DNA of 64,000 bases from Salinispora arenicola (GTDB lineage Bacteria; Actinomycetota; Actinomycetes; Mycobacteriales; Micromonosporaceae): positions 4,774,001 to 4,838,000 of the forward strand of contig NZ_VFOL01000001.1 in assembly GCF_006716065.1 (NCBI RefSeq), given 5' to 3'. Below the pieces are notes generated by a model that worked only from the letters and a program-made list of their open reading frames with translations, had not been told where the DNA came from and searched no databases. This document shows, piece by piece, positions 45,720 to 53,822 of this stretch (positions are counted from its first letter, which is position 1; every line of letters starts with the position of its first letter). A program made the translations under genes and the position numbers.

Positions 45720-45983
45720 ATGGTCACGGTGCTGCCGTCGGCGGGCTGGGCCCACCGCGAACAAATGACGTTCGCGTGCCATGAAGACACCGTGCGCGAC
45801 GTCATCCGAGAGTTCGTCGAGTCCTACCCGCACTACCGGCGACGGCTGCTCGACGACGACGGTGAGCCCCTGACCTACGACAGCGTCACCTCGACGGCGA
45901 CCTCGTCGAGGCCACCAACCGTTCCCGGGTGGACGCCCGCCGACAGCACGGTAGCCATCGTTGCGCCCCTGGCCGGGGGGTGA
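45720..45983 (+). CDS. MoaD/ThiS-like sulfur carrier protein with C-terminal Gly-Gly
   Basis: 87 residues. FACHEDTVRDVIREFVESYPHYRRRLLDDDGEPL is a typical ubiquitin-like beta-grasp N-terminal half. The end, STVAIVAPLAGG-stop, is the MoaD/ThiS tail whose terminal Gly is activated to a thiocarboxylate. AGGAGG sits six bases before the ATG. The middle (SVTSTATSSRPPTVPGWT) is unlike the family. The same DNA read in another frame (45887-45934) gives HLDGDLVEATNRSRVD, the expected core, so two compensating indels lie on either side. The gene is either altered or contains sequence errors. Position beside a 2,3-dehydratase suggests sulfur delivery to the 4-thiosugar. Confidence 0.72.
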   Translation: MVTVLPSAGWAHREQMTFACHEDTVRDVIREFVESYPHYRRRLLDDDGEPLTYDSVTSTATSSRPPTVPGWTPADSTVAIVAPLAGG

Positions 45984-46038
45984 CCCGTCGGCCGGTCGGG
46001 GTCACCGCCACCCACCAGGGTCAACCCTTGGAGTAGCC

Positions 46039-47460
46039 ATGGTCCTGCACACAGAAGCCCGACCTCGTCCCGGGCGCGCCGACCGGGACCACCTCGTCGC
46101 CCGGCTGGCCCGGTCGGCACGACACCGCCCGCGTCCGGTCGCCGACCTGGATGCCTGGCTGGACGCGCGGACACGGGCCAACCCTTACGAGATCACCGAG
46201 GTGCCGTTCGCCGAGCTGACCGGATGGTCATTCGCGCCGCACAGCGGTGACCTGGTGCATGACAGCGGCCGGTTCTTCAGCGTCGAGGGCCTCCACGTCC
46301 GCACCGACGGTGGGCCGGTCGACGAGTGGTGGCAGCCGATCATCCACCAGCCGGACCGGGCCATCCTCGGCATCCTGGCCCGTGAGATCGACGGCGTGCT
46401 GCACTTTCTTCTACAGGCCAAGATGGAGCCGGGCAACGTCAACGGCATGCAGTTCTCCCCAACCGTGCAGTCCACCCCCAGCAACTACCTGCGGACGCAC
46501 CGCGGCGCACGGTCCCGATACGTGGAGTACTTCCTGGAAACCGGGCGTGGACGGGTGCTGGTTGACGTGCTCCAGTCGGAGCAGGGTTCCTGGTTTCGCG
46601 GCAAACGCAACCGCAACATCGTCGTCGAGGTGACCGACGACATCGAACCGCACCAGGACTTCGTGTGGCTCACCCTCGGTCAGATCCACGACCTGCTGCA
46701 CCGGCCCAACCTCGTCAACATGGACGCCCGTACCGTGCTCTCCTGCCTGCCCGGCCACGCGGTCGCGGCCGACCCCGCTGCCCCGGGCATCGCCGCCGCC
46801 GTCGCGCGGTCCTCGCTGGCCGACGACGACGCGGCGTGGCAGCCGTTGCTCCAGGTCCGCAACTGGTTGACCGCCAACAAGGCCGATCGGACCTTGGTGG
46901 CTCACCAGGTACCGCTGCGGCAGGTACGCGACTGGCACTGCGGTGACGCCGACATCCGGCACCGTTCCGGCCGGTTCTTTCGGATCGTCGGGCGTGCCGT
47001 GCGGGCCAGCAACCGGGAGGTGGCCCAGTGGCGACAGCCGCTCCTGGCCCCCTGCGGCACTGGTCTGGTCGCCTTCGTCGTCCGGCGTCTCGGCGGCGTC
47101 CTGCACGTGCTCGCCCACGCCGATCTACGACCCGGCTACCGGGACATCGTGGAGCTGGGCCCGACCGTGCAGTGCACTCCGGACAACTTCACCGGCGTGC
47201 ACCGTCCCGCCTACCTGGACCTGGTCTGTTCCGACCAGGTCCAGGTCCATTACGACGTCCTTCAGTCCGAGGAGGGTGGACGGTTCCACCATGCGGTGAC
47301 GCGGCACCTGGTGGTGGAGGTGGGCCCGGAGTTTCCGGCCACGACCCCGCCGGACTACACCTGGGTGACCCTGCGCCAACTCACCGCTATGACCGCGTTC
47401 AGCTACCAGGTCAACATCGAGGCGCGTAGCCTGCTGCTCTGCCTGCGGGCGCTGACATGA
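46039..47460 (+). CDS. NDP-hexose 2,3-dehydratase
   Basis: 473 residues with the family's internal duplication. The N-terminal copy has FSVEGLHVRTDGGPVDEWWQPIIHQPDRAILGIL, LLQAKMEPGNVNGMQFSPTVQSTPSNYLRTH and VLVDVLQSEQGSWF. The second copy repeats this as FFRIVGRAVRASNREVAQWRQPLL, AHADLRPGYRDIVELGPTVQCTPDNFTGVH and VHYDVLQSEEGGRFHH. Such enzymes (TylX3/EvaA type) remove water from NDP-4-keto-6-deoxyhexose to start C2 deoxygenation. I believe CalS14 is the calicheamicin counterpart. The ATG at 46039 has GGAG five bases upstream. Overlaps the P450 start by ATGA. Works with the aldo/keto reductase at 32681 (inference). Confidence 0.88.
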   Translation: MVLHTEARPRPGRADRDHLVARLARSARHRPRPVADLDAWLDARTRANPYEITEVPFAELTGWSFAPHSGDLVHDSGRFFSVEGLHVRTDGGPVDEWWQPIIHQPDRAILGILAREIDGVLHFLLQAKMEPGNVNGMQFSPTVQSTPSNYLRTHRGARSRYVEYFLETGRGRVLVDVLQSEQGSWFRGKRNRNIVVEVTDDIEPHQDFVWLTLGQIHDLLHRPNLVNMDARTVLSCLPGHAVAADPAAPGIAAAVARSSLADDDAAWQPLLQVRNWLTANKADRTLVAHQVPLRQVRDWHCGDADIRHRSGRFFRIVGRAVRASNREVAQWRQPLLAPCGTGLVAFVVRRLGGVLHVLAHADLRPGYRDIVELGPTVQCTPDNFTGVHRPAYLDLVCSDQVQVHYDVLQSEEGGRFHHAVTRHLVVEVGPEFPATTPPDYTWVTLRQLTAMTAFSYQVNIEARSLLLCLRALT

Positions 47461-48731
47461 CCGGGTACCAGGACCGACCGACCGGCGACCAGCCCGGCGC
47501 TCCGGTGCCGTCAGGGTCGACCGATCCGGGCATCGGCGCGTTTCCGCTGCCCCGGCGCTGCCCCTTCAGCCCACCTGCCGAGTACGCCCGACTACGCGCC
47601 GAGCATCCGGTCGTCCGGCTGCCGATGCTCGGCGGTGACACGGCCTGGGTGGTCTCCCGGCACGCCGACGTCCGGCAGGTGCTCAGCGATCCCCGGATGA
47701 GCGCGGACCGACGTCGACCCGGTTTCCCGAAGTTCGCGCCGACGACGGAGGGCCAGCGGCAGGCGTCGTTCGCGAACTTCCGCCCACCGTTGAACTGGCT
47801 GGACCCGCCGGAGCACGCCATCTGTCGGCGACAGATCGTCGACGAGTTCTCCGTGCGCCGGGTCCGGCAGTCACGGGCGTTGGTCGAACGGGTGGTCGAC
47901 ACGCACCTCGACGCGTTGACCGCCGCCGCGCCCGGCGCCGACCTGGTGTCGACGTTCGCCTACCCGGTCCCATCACAGGTGATCTGTGAGGTACTCGGCG
48001 TGCCCTACGGCGAGCACGAGTTCTTCGAGCGCCGTTCGACGCTGATGTTCCGCCGGAGCACGCCGGCCGACGAACGCGCCCGCTGTGCCCGGGAGATCCG
48101 CGACTTTCTCGACGTGGTGGTTACCGACAAGGAGCACCGTCCCGGCGACGACGTGCTCAGCCGGCTGCTGTACCGGCAGCGCCGCGCCGGTGGCGTGGAC
48201 CACGAGGCCGTGGTGAGCATGGCTTTCGTGCTGCTGGTCGCCGGGCATGTCACCACGTCCAATATGCTCGCGTTGAGCGTGCTGGCTCTGCTCACTCATC
48301 CGGCACGGCTGGCCCGGCTACGCGCCGAACCGGAACGGTTCCCGGCCGCCGTGGAGGAACTGCTGCGGTACTTCACCGTGGTCGAGGCGGCGACGGCCCG
48401 CACCGCCACCGCCGAGGTCACGATCGGCGGGGTGACCATCGCGGCGGGAGAGGGGGTGGTGGCGCTGGGGCAGGCGGCGAACCGTGATCCGAGGGTGTTC
48501 GAACACCCCGACGAGTTCGACCCCGACCGGGACGCCCGTGCGCACCTCGCCTTCGGCCACGGCCGGCACATCTGCCCGGGTCAGCATCTCGCTCGGTTGG
48601 AGATGGAGGTCGCGCTCAGTCGCCTGTTCCGGCGGCTGCCCGGCCTAAGACTCACGATGGAGGTTTCCGACCTGCCCCTCAAGGAGGACAGCAACATCTT
48701 TGGGTTGTACGCCCTACCGGTCGCCTGGTGA
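47457..48731 (+). CDS. cytochrome P450, candidate CalE10-type sugar N-hydroxylase
   Basis: 424 residues. PRRCPFSPPAEYARLRAEHPVVRL, the C-helix WLDPPEHAICRRQIVDEFS, I-helix LLVAGHVTTSNML, ExxR in EELLRYFTV and heme loop AFGHGRHICPGQHLARLE. The I-helix acid next to the conserved Thr is replaced by Val (AGHVTT), which hints at unusual oxygen activation. The calicheamicin cluster has two P450s, CalO2 and CalE10; CalE10 oxidises the TDP-4-amino sugar to the hydroxylamine. Translational coupling to a sugar gene makes this the best candidate for that role, but the assignment is by context. Ends the plus-strand series. Confidence 0.82.
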   Translation: MTGYQDRPTGDQPGAPVPSGSTDPGIGAFPLPRRCPFSPPAEYARLRAEHPVVRLPMLGGDTAWVVSRHADVRQVLSDPRMSADRRRPGFPKFAPTTEGQRQASFANFRPPLNWLDPPEHAICRRQIVDEFSVRRVRQSRALVERVVDTHLDALTAAAPGADLVSTFAYPVPSQVICEVLGVPYGEHEFFERRSTLMFRRSTPADERARCAREIRDFLDVVVTDKEHRPGDDVLSRLLYRQRRAGGVDHEAVVSMAFVLLVAGHVTTSNMLALSVLALLTHPARLARLRAEPERFPAAVEELLRYFTVVEAATARTATAEVTIGGVTIAAGEGVVALGQAANRDPRVFEHPDEFDPDRDARAHLAFGHGRHICPGQHLARLEMEVALSRLFRRLPGLRLTMEVSDLPLKEDSNIFGLYALPVAW

Positions 48732-48837
48732 CCCGACCGAGCAGTCGGGCGACCCCGCGGCTTCGCGCTGGCCAGACCGTGTCCCCGCCGCGTTCCGCCG
48801 TGGCGGGCGGTGCACTTAAGCATCGGACAGGACCTGA

Positions 48838-49410
48838 TCAGGGCCGTCCGGTGATCAGCTTCTCCCACGCGCCGCCGATCCGGTCGGCCGCCGCCGCGGC
48901 CGCCGCCACCTGCTCGGGTCCGGCGGTGGCGATCCAGTCGACCGCCCGTCCCCCGGGCAGTTCGCCGGCCAGGTAGTCACCCAGCGCCAGCAGGCCCATC
49001 TCCCAGCCCGCGCCCAGCCCCCAGAGGCCGGGACCGGCGTTCAGCACGGTGTCCGCCGGCACCGGAGCGTGCTCCAGTTCCAGGACGGTGGACTCGCCGT
49101 CCGGGGTGAGTCGTAGCTGAACTTCGCTGCTGCCACCACCCGACTCCCAGGTCAGGCCGATCAGGCTGGGCCGCTCGCACCGGCGAATCTCGCCGCTGGC
49201 GTTGCCCTCCAAATGAAAGCGGCCGCCGGCCCGGAGGTCACCGGCGACGGGCAGAAACCAGCGGACCAGGCGCTGTGGATCGGTGATGGCGTCCCATACC
49301 TCCTCCGGGGAGGCGTCGTAGCTGCGCCGGATCACCAGGATGCTCATACCGTTCGGGTGTTCCCGCAACTCGCGGTCGGTGTCCTGGAGCCCGTCGAAGA
49401 TCCTGTTCAT
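48838..49410 (-). CDS. START/AHSA1 (SRPBCC) domain protein
   Basis: 190 residues. After an N-terminal segment (LQDTDRELREHPNG) the domain starts with SILVIRRSYDASPEEVWDAITDPQRLVRWFLPVAGDLRAGGRF, then RCERPSLIGLTWESGG, STVLELEHAPVPADTVLNAGPGLWGLGAGWEMGLLALGDYL. It is an AHSA1-type helix-grip protein related to the dead gene at 23679 and more distantly to CalC. In the calicheamicin cluster the START proteins CalU16 and CalU19 are accessory resistance or binding factors; this could be one, or an ordinary stress protein. Convergent with the P450; a small GC hairpin near 48784-48808 lies between. Confidence 0.8.
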   Translation of the reverse strand: MNRIFDGLQDTDRELREHPNGMSILVIRRSYDASPEEVWDAITDPQRLVRWFLPVAGDLRAGGRFHLEGNASGEIRRCERPSLIGLTWESGGGSSEVQLRLTPDGESTVLELEHAPVPADTVLNAGPGLWGLGAGWEMGLLALGDYLAGELPGGRAVDWIATAGPEQVAAAAAAADRIGGAWEKLITGRP

Positions 49411-49614
49411 TGCCCTCGTGGCCTTCCTGCGGGTGCATCCTCACACCGGACTCGATCCGGCGACACCCGAGGACCTTAGCAGTCGGAACTCGCGCAATGT
49501 CCCATCTGTACCGGGGCGACGGCCACGAGTCGAATCGGCCCGCCTGGCACAGCAGAAGTGCGGCGGAATGTCAGGCGTGCCACGATCGCGCGGCGCAGGA
49601 GTGACCGGGCCGGG

Positions 49615-50172
49615 TCACGACGACCTGCTGCCGCAGACCGTCGTCGCCATCGAGCACGGCCCGGCCCGGCGTCCGGCGACTGCGGCCGGCTGGCGCGGGT
49701 TGGCCAGGCGACCGGCGCACGAGCAACGTGTCGCCGCCCGCTCGGTCTCGTTGGGAGGCAGATGCGAGTACATCGTGATCAGCATCGGGTGGAGACGACC
49801 GAGTTGTAGGACGGGTGCAGGTCCACCCGGGGGCACCACCAGTTGCAGGATGCTGACCGGCCCTTCCTCGCCGGGGATCCGGAAGCTGCGGTGCGCCTGA
49901 ATCAGCAGCAGCGCGTGCTCGATGTGGTGCCAGAACCGCAGGGCGAGGGCCACCGTCCAGCACGCCTTCGCCCGGCCGGTGAAGCCCGGCAGCAGCAGGA
50001 ATAGCCCGACCAGCAGCAGGATGGCGTACCCGTAGTACAGCCCCGCGGAGCTGACCAGCCAGGGGAACGCATCCGCAGCACGCCACGTGCCTCCGGCCGC
50101 GCCCAACCGAGAGCCCAGATCTGGTGCAGCCTGCACGAGGTGTTCCGCCCAGTACGCTACCACCACCGCCAT
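49615..50172 (-). CDS. small integral membrane protein, probably frameshifted within
   Basis: 185 residues in one frame. Hydrophobic helices AFPWLVSSAGLYYGYAILLLVGLFLLLPGF and CWTVALALRFWHHIEHALLLIQA with an HHIEH motif suggest a metal- or heme-binding membrane protein of unknown role. After SILQLVVPPGG the frame gives PAPVLQLGRLH, then PMLITMYSHL. Another frame of the same bases reads VDLHPSYNSVVST, which is what relatives have at this point. So an extra base in the C/G run near 49826-49831 and a missing base about 35 bases later seem to compensate. The tail after NETERA may also be altered. The ATG lies on the AT-rich island itself with no ribosome site. Confidence 0.5.
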   Translation of the reverse strand: MAVVVAYWAEHLVQAAPDLGSRLGAAGGTWRAADAFPWLVSSAGLYYGYAILLLVGLFLLLPGFTGRAKACWTVALALRFWHHIEHALLLIQAHRSFRIPGEEGPVSILQLVVPPGGPAPVLQLGRLHPMLITMYSHLPPNETERAATRCSCAGRLANPRQPAAVAGRRAGPCSMATTVCGSRSS

Positions 50173-50185
50173 ATAGATCTAAAGT
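50168..50185 (+). promoter_or_regulatory. shared motif copy GCCA-N8-TAAAGT
   Basis: GCCATATAGATCTAAAGT, one mismatch to the consensus and the same 8-base spacer. It overlaps the start of the minus-strand membrane protein and points toward CalG4. Confidence 0.4.
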
Positions 50186-50376
50186 TAGCTCCGGCGGCAC
50201 CGGTCGTTCAGGGATGAGATCAGGCCGGACGACTTGGCTCTCGCGGCCGGCGTCATGGGTCCCTGCCTCACGCTGGAAGCCGTGTGCAGCCACCTTGAGA
50301 ATCTTGCCGCAGGCGGGTGTCTCTGAGCTTGCCGTCTCTGTCCAGGACAGCCCCAGGGGCCCGCTCGACAGAACAA

Positions 50377-50394
50377 GCTATATATATTGCAAGT
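50377..50394 (+). promoter_or_regulatory. shared motif copy before calG4
   Basis: GCTATATATATTGCAAGT (two mismatches in the right half), ending 27 bases before the CalG4 ATG. A CCTTGAGAATC element lies about 80 bases further upstream, at 50293. Confidence 0.45.
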
Positions 50395-50421
50395 TCATCG
50401 TCGGATCGTGGGAGTGAGCAG

Positions 50422-51630
50422 ATGCACCAGCGGCACATTCTCTTCGCCAACGTCCAGGGACACGGACACATCTACCCCTCGCTCGGCCTGGTGAGCGAGT
50501 TGGTTCGGCGGGGCCACCGGATCAGCTACGTCACGACACCGCTCTTCGCCGACGTGGTGACCACGGCCGGCGCCACCGTGGTGCCGTACAAGTCCGAGTT
50601 CGACACTTTCCACGTACCCGACGCCGTCACGAAGGCGGACGCGGAAACCCAGTTACACCTGGTGTACGTCCGGGAGAACGAGGCGATCCTGCGCGCCGCC
50701 GAGGACGGGCTCGGCGACGACATCCCGGATCTCGTGGCCTACGACGTCTTCCCGTTCATCGCCGGACGGTTGCTGGCGACCCGGTGGCGTCGTCCGGCCG
50801 TCCGCCTCAGCGCCGGCTTCACCGCCAACGAGCACTACTCCCTCTTCGAAGAGCTGTGGAAGAATCACGGTCAGCGCCACCCTGCGGACGTGCCGGAGGT
50901 CAACGACGTGATCGTCGATCTGCTCGCCCGCTACGGGGTGCACACCCCGGTCCGACAATTCTGGAACGAAATCGAAGACCTCAACATCGCATTCCTGCCG
51001 AAGTCCTTCCAGCCCTTCTCGGAAACCTTCGACAACGACCGTTTCGCCTTCGTCGGGCCGACGCTGACCAATCGGCCGGTACGCACCGGCTGGCAGCCCC
51101 CCACTCCGGACACTCCGGTGATCCTGGTGTCACTTGGCAACCAGTTCAACGAGCATCCAGAGTTCTTCCGGACCTGCGCCGAGGCGTTCGCCGACACCCG
51201 GTGGCAGACAGTGTTGGCGATCGGCACCTTCCTCGACCCCGCCGCTCTGGATCCACTGCCGCCGAACGCAGAGGCCCATCCGTGGATCCCGTTCCACGAG
51301 GTCCTGCCACACGCGGACGCCTGCGTCACCCACGGTACGACCGGCGCCGTGCTGGACTCCCTGGCAGCCGGCGTACCACTGGTCCTGGTGCCGCACTTCG
51401 CGACCGAGGCCGCACCATCGGCGCGCCGCGTCGTCGAGCTGGGGCTCGGCTACGAGCTGACGCCGGAGCAGGTCGAGCCGGCGACCATCCGAGCTACCGT
51501 GCAACGGTTCCACGACGACACGGCGCTGCGCGAGCGGGTCGATCGGATGCGACACGAGATCCAGACGGCCGGTGGCCCGCCGGCGGCAGCCGACCGGATC
51601 GAGAGGTACCTGAACCAGTCCCGGGGATGA
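50422..51630 (+). CDS. calG4: CalG4-type glycosyltransferase (aminopentosyl)
   Basis: 402 residues. QRHILFANVQGHGHIYPSLGLVSELVRRGHRISYVTTPLFAD, YKSEFDTFHVPDAV, ETQLHLVYVRENEAILRAAEDGL, YDVFPFIAGRLLATRW and NEHYSLFEELWKNHGQRHPADV agree with CalG4 as I recall it. The donor half has LVSLGNQFNEHPEFFRTCAEAF and CVTHGTTGAVLDSLAAGVPLVLVPHFATEAAPSARR. CalG4 transfers the N-alkylated aminopentose. The genes for making that pentose (UDP-glucose dehydrogenase, decarboxylase) are not in the window. ATG at 50422 has GGGAG seven bases upstream. Confidence 0.87.
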   Translation: MHQRHILFANVQGHGHIYPSLGLVSELVRRGHRISYVTTPLFADVVTTAGATVVPYKSEFDTFHVPDAVTKADAETQLHLVYVRENEAILRAAEDGLGDDIPDLVAYDVFPFIAGRLLATRWRRPAVRLSAGFTANEHYSLFEELWKNHGQRHPADVPEVNDVIVDLLARYGVHTPVRQFWNEIEDLNIAFLPKSFQPFSETFDNDRFAFVGPTLTNRPVRTGWQPPTPDTPVILVSLGNQFNEHPEFFRTCAEAFADTRWQTVLAIGTFLDPAALDPLPPNAEAHPWIPFHEVLPHADACVTHGTTGAVLDSLAAGVPLVLVPHFATEAAPSARRVVELGLGYELTPEQVEPATIRATVQRFHDDTALRERVDRMRHEIQTAGGPPAAADRIERYLNQSRG

Positions 51631-51661
51631 TCAGCCCACCGCCCCCGCGCGATGCCGACGG

Positions 51662-52072
51662 TCAACGGCGGGCGCGGTGGGTCACCGTGCGCTTCACCGT
51701 GCCGTCCGGGTTGAAGGTCGTCCACTCACCGACCTTCTTGTCGTTGGCGTAGTCACCCCGGTCGACCATTTCACCGGCGGTGTTCCACCTCGTCCACGTG
51801 CCATGCTTGCGTCCGTGGTCGAATCCGCCCCGCTGCATGATTTCGCCAGACGAGCGATGCCACACCCACTCGCCGTGCACGGTCCCCTTGTCGAAGCCGC
51901 CCTCCGCACGCAACCTGCCGTCGGCGGAGAAGTGCCGCCAGGTGCCCTGCCGCTCGCCCTCGACATACTCGCCAACCATCACACCGCCGTGCGGGTCCGG
52001 GTCGGTCCAGAGGCCGGTCTTGCGGCCTCGCGCGTCCTTCTCGTCAGAAGTCGGTGGGATACTCACGTGCAT
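51662..52072 (-). CDS. MORN-repeat protein (YwqK antitoxin-like)
   Basis: 136 residues made of about five MORN-like repeats: GLWTDPDPHGGVMVGEYVEG, GTWRHFSADGRLRAEGGFDKG, GEWVWHRSSGEIMQRGGFDHG, GTWTRWNTAGEMVDRGDYAN and GEWTTFNPDGTVKR. This pattern is that of YwqK-type proteins, which are annotated as toxin-antitoxin or surface-repeat proteins. No partner toxin is seen. The ATG follows AGGAGA. Convergent with CalG4. Not an obvious pathway gene. Confidence 0.8.
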   Translation of the reverse strand: MHVSIPPTSDEKDARGRKTGLWTDPDPHGGVMVGEYVEGERQGTWRHFSADGRLRAEGGFDKGTVHGEWVWHRSSGEIMQRGGFDHGRKHGTWTRWNTAGEMVDRGDYANDKKVGEWTTFNPDGTVKRTVTHRARR

Positions 52073-52084
52073 TCTCCTATTCGC

Positions 52085-52240
52085 TCAATTCCCACCGCTC
52101 GATGATCGAGCGCAGTGGTGCGGTATCGAGATGATGGACCTTGGTGCGGCCGACCCGTTCAGACCAGACTAGGCCAGCCTCTTCCAGTAAGGCCAGATGC
52201 TGGGAGATCGCCTGTCGGATCGAGGTGGTGTCGTACTCGG
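52085..52240 (-). pseudogene. C-terminal stub of an ArsR-type regulator
   Basis: The minus strand reads SIRQAISQHLALLEEAGLVWSERVGRTKVHHLDTAPLRSIIERW followed by a stop. This is the recognition helix, wing and C-terminus of an ArsR regulator of the kind paired with AHSA1 genes. The N-terminal half is absent; the DNA instead runs into the rmlC leader. A truncated leftover. Confidence 0.65.
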
Positions 52241-52258
52241 CAAACGAGTGGACATGAC

Positions 52259-52822
52259 ATGAAAGTACGCGCCCTGGCGGTTCCGGGTAGTTTCGAATTC
52301 ACCCCTCAGACGCACGAGGACCATCGCGGGGTCTTCGTCTCACCCATGCAGCAGACCCCGTTCGTCGAGGCCGTCGGCCACCGGTTCGAGGTGGCGCAAA
52401 CCAACCACAGCCGCTCCGCACGAGGCGTGCTACGGGGAGTGCACTTCACCGCCACACCGCCCGGGCAGGCCAAGTACGTCCACTGTCCGCACGGCCGCGT
52501 CCTCGACGTGGTGGTGGACCTACGGGTCGGATCCCCGGCCTTCGGCACCTGGGACGCCGTCGAGCTGGACCCGATCTCGTTCCGCGCGGTCTATCTGCCG
52601 GTGGGGGTGGGTCACACGTTCCTCGCACTGGAGGACGACTCGATCGTGTCCTACCTGGCTTCCACCGAGTACGCGGCTGAGCGGGAGTTGGGCGTGAACC
52701 CGCTCGACCCGCAACTGGCCCTGCCGTGGCCGAAGGGGACGGAGTTCTGCCTCTCCGAGCGGGACCGCACCGCGGTCAGCCTCGAGGAGGCGATGAGGTC
52801 GGGGATCCTTCCGCGTCACTGA
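52259..52822 (+). CDS. rmlC: dTDP-4-dehydrorhamnose 3,5-epimerase (RmlC-like)
   Basis: 187-residue cupin. FEFTPQTHEDHRGVFVSP, TNHSRSARGVLRGVHFTATPPGQAKYVHCPHGRVLDVVVDLRVGSPAFG (catalytic His and Asp region) and VYLPVGVGHTFLALEDDSIVSYLASTEY are the RmlC/EvaD signatures. It epimerises TDP-4-keto-6-deoxyglucose on the way to L-rhamnose, the sugar methylated by CalS11 and transferred by CalG1. The ATG at 52259 has GAGTGGA upstream. Convergent with rmlD. Confidence 0.88.
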   Translation: MKVRALAVPGSFEFTPQTHEDHRGVFVSPMQQTPFVEAVGHRFEVAQTNHSRSARGVLRGVHFTATPPGQAKYVHCPHGRVLDVVVDLRVGSPAFGTWDAVELDPISFRAVYLPVGVGHTFLALEDDSIVSYLASTEYAAERELGVNPLDPQLALPWPKGTEFCLSERDRTAVSLEEAMRSGILPRH

Positions 52823-52928
52823 CGACCGCGTCACTGAAGCGCGCCGCGAGGCCGACGTGCAGGGTCAACCGGCCGCGGTACGTGACCGTCGGCAGCGCGA
52901 TCTCGGGCTCGCTATCACGAGCACCGGG

Positions 52929-53822
52929 TCACGTCACCGCACGGCGCACCTCGTCGAACGCCGCACGGAACGCCGTCCGCCAGGAACGCAGCGGGGCCAT
53001 CCCCGCCAGCCGCCACCGGTCGTGTCCCAGCACGCTGTACGCCGGCCGTGGCGCCCGCCACGCGAGCCACTCGCTCGACGTGGGCCGGACCCGAGCGGGA
53101 TCAGCGCCCAAGGCGGCGAAGATCTGCCGGCCGAACTCGTACCAGGTCGTGTCGCCGCCGCCGGTGCCGTGGTAGATCCCCGCCGGTGCGCCCCCGCGCC
53201 GCGCCGCGCCACCCAGCAGCACCAGGTGGGCCGCCAGGTCACGGGCCCACGTCGGCTGCCCACACTGGTCGTCAACAATGTCGACGGTCGCCCTCGATCG
53301 TTCCGCCCGGATGATCGAATGGACGAAGTTGGGCCCACCGGCGCCGTACAGCCAGGCGGTGCGGATGACGTAGCCCGTTTCCGGCAGCCCGTGCAGCACC
53401 GCCGCCTCGCCGGCCAGCTTGGTGCGACCGTACGCGCTGCGCGGCGCGACCGGCGCATCCTCGGCGTACGGCGAGGACCCTCTGCCGTCGAAGACGTAGT
53501 CCGTGGACAGTTGCAGAAGCACGGCGCCGGAACGCCGGCACTCCTCCGCCAGCAGCTCCGGGCCCCTGCCGTTCACGGCGTGAGCCGCCGCTTCCTGCTC
53601 CTCGGCGGCATCGACGGCCGTCCAGCCAGCGCAGTTCACCACCACGGCCGGGCGGTACGCACGGAACGCCGTCCGTACCCGTTCCGGATCCGTGACGTCC
53701 AGCTCGTGACGGTCGGTGCCGGCCGCGGGAAGCCCGGCGCGGCCCAGTTCGGCGATCACCTCCCGCCCGAGCATGCCCCCCGCGCCGGTGACCAGCCACG
53801 GACCGGGGGTACGGCCGTTCAC
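52929..53822 (-). CDS. rmlD: dTDP-4-dehydrorhamnose reductase (RmlD)
   Basis: 297 residues, SDR superfamily. WLVTGAGGMLGREVIAEL (NADPH site), HELDVTDPERVRTAF, NCAGWTAVDAAEE, LLQLSTDYVFDGRG, APRSAYGRTKLAGEAAVL (YxxxK), VIRTAWLYGAGGPNFVHSII and GIYHGTGGGDTTWYEFGRQIF are the RmlD series. It reduces the 4-keto group to give TDP-L-rhamnose. The GTG at 53822 overlaps the 3' end of the rmlB remnant, so the original order was rmlA-rmlB-rmlD on this strand. Intact, unlike the two genes upstream. Confidence 0.9.
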   Translation of the reverse strand: MNGRTPGPWLVTGAGGMLGREVIAELGRAGLPAAGTDRHELDVTDPERVRTAFRAYRPAVVVNCAGWTAVDAAEEQEAAAHAVNGRGPELLAEECRRSGAVLLQLSTDYVFDGRGSSPYAEDAPVAPRSAYGRTKLAGEAAVLHGLPETGYVIRTAWLYGAGGPNFVHSIIRAERSRATVDIVDDQCGQPTWARDLAAHLVLLGGAARRGGAPAGIYHGTGGGDTTWYEFGRQIFAALGADPARVRPTSSEWLAWRAPRPAYSVLGHDRWRLAGMAPLRSWRTAFRAAFDEVRRAVT

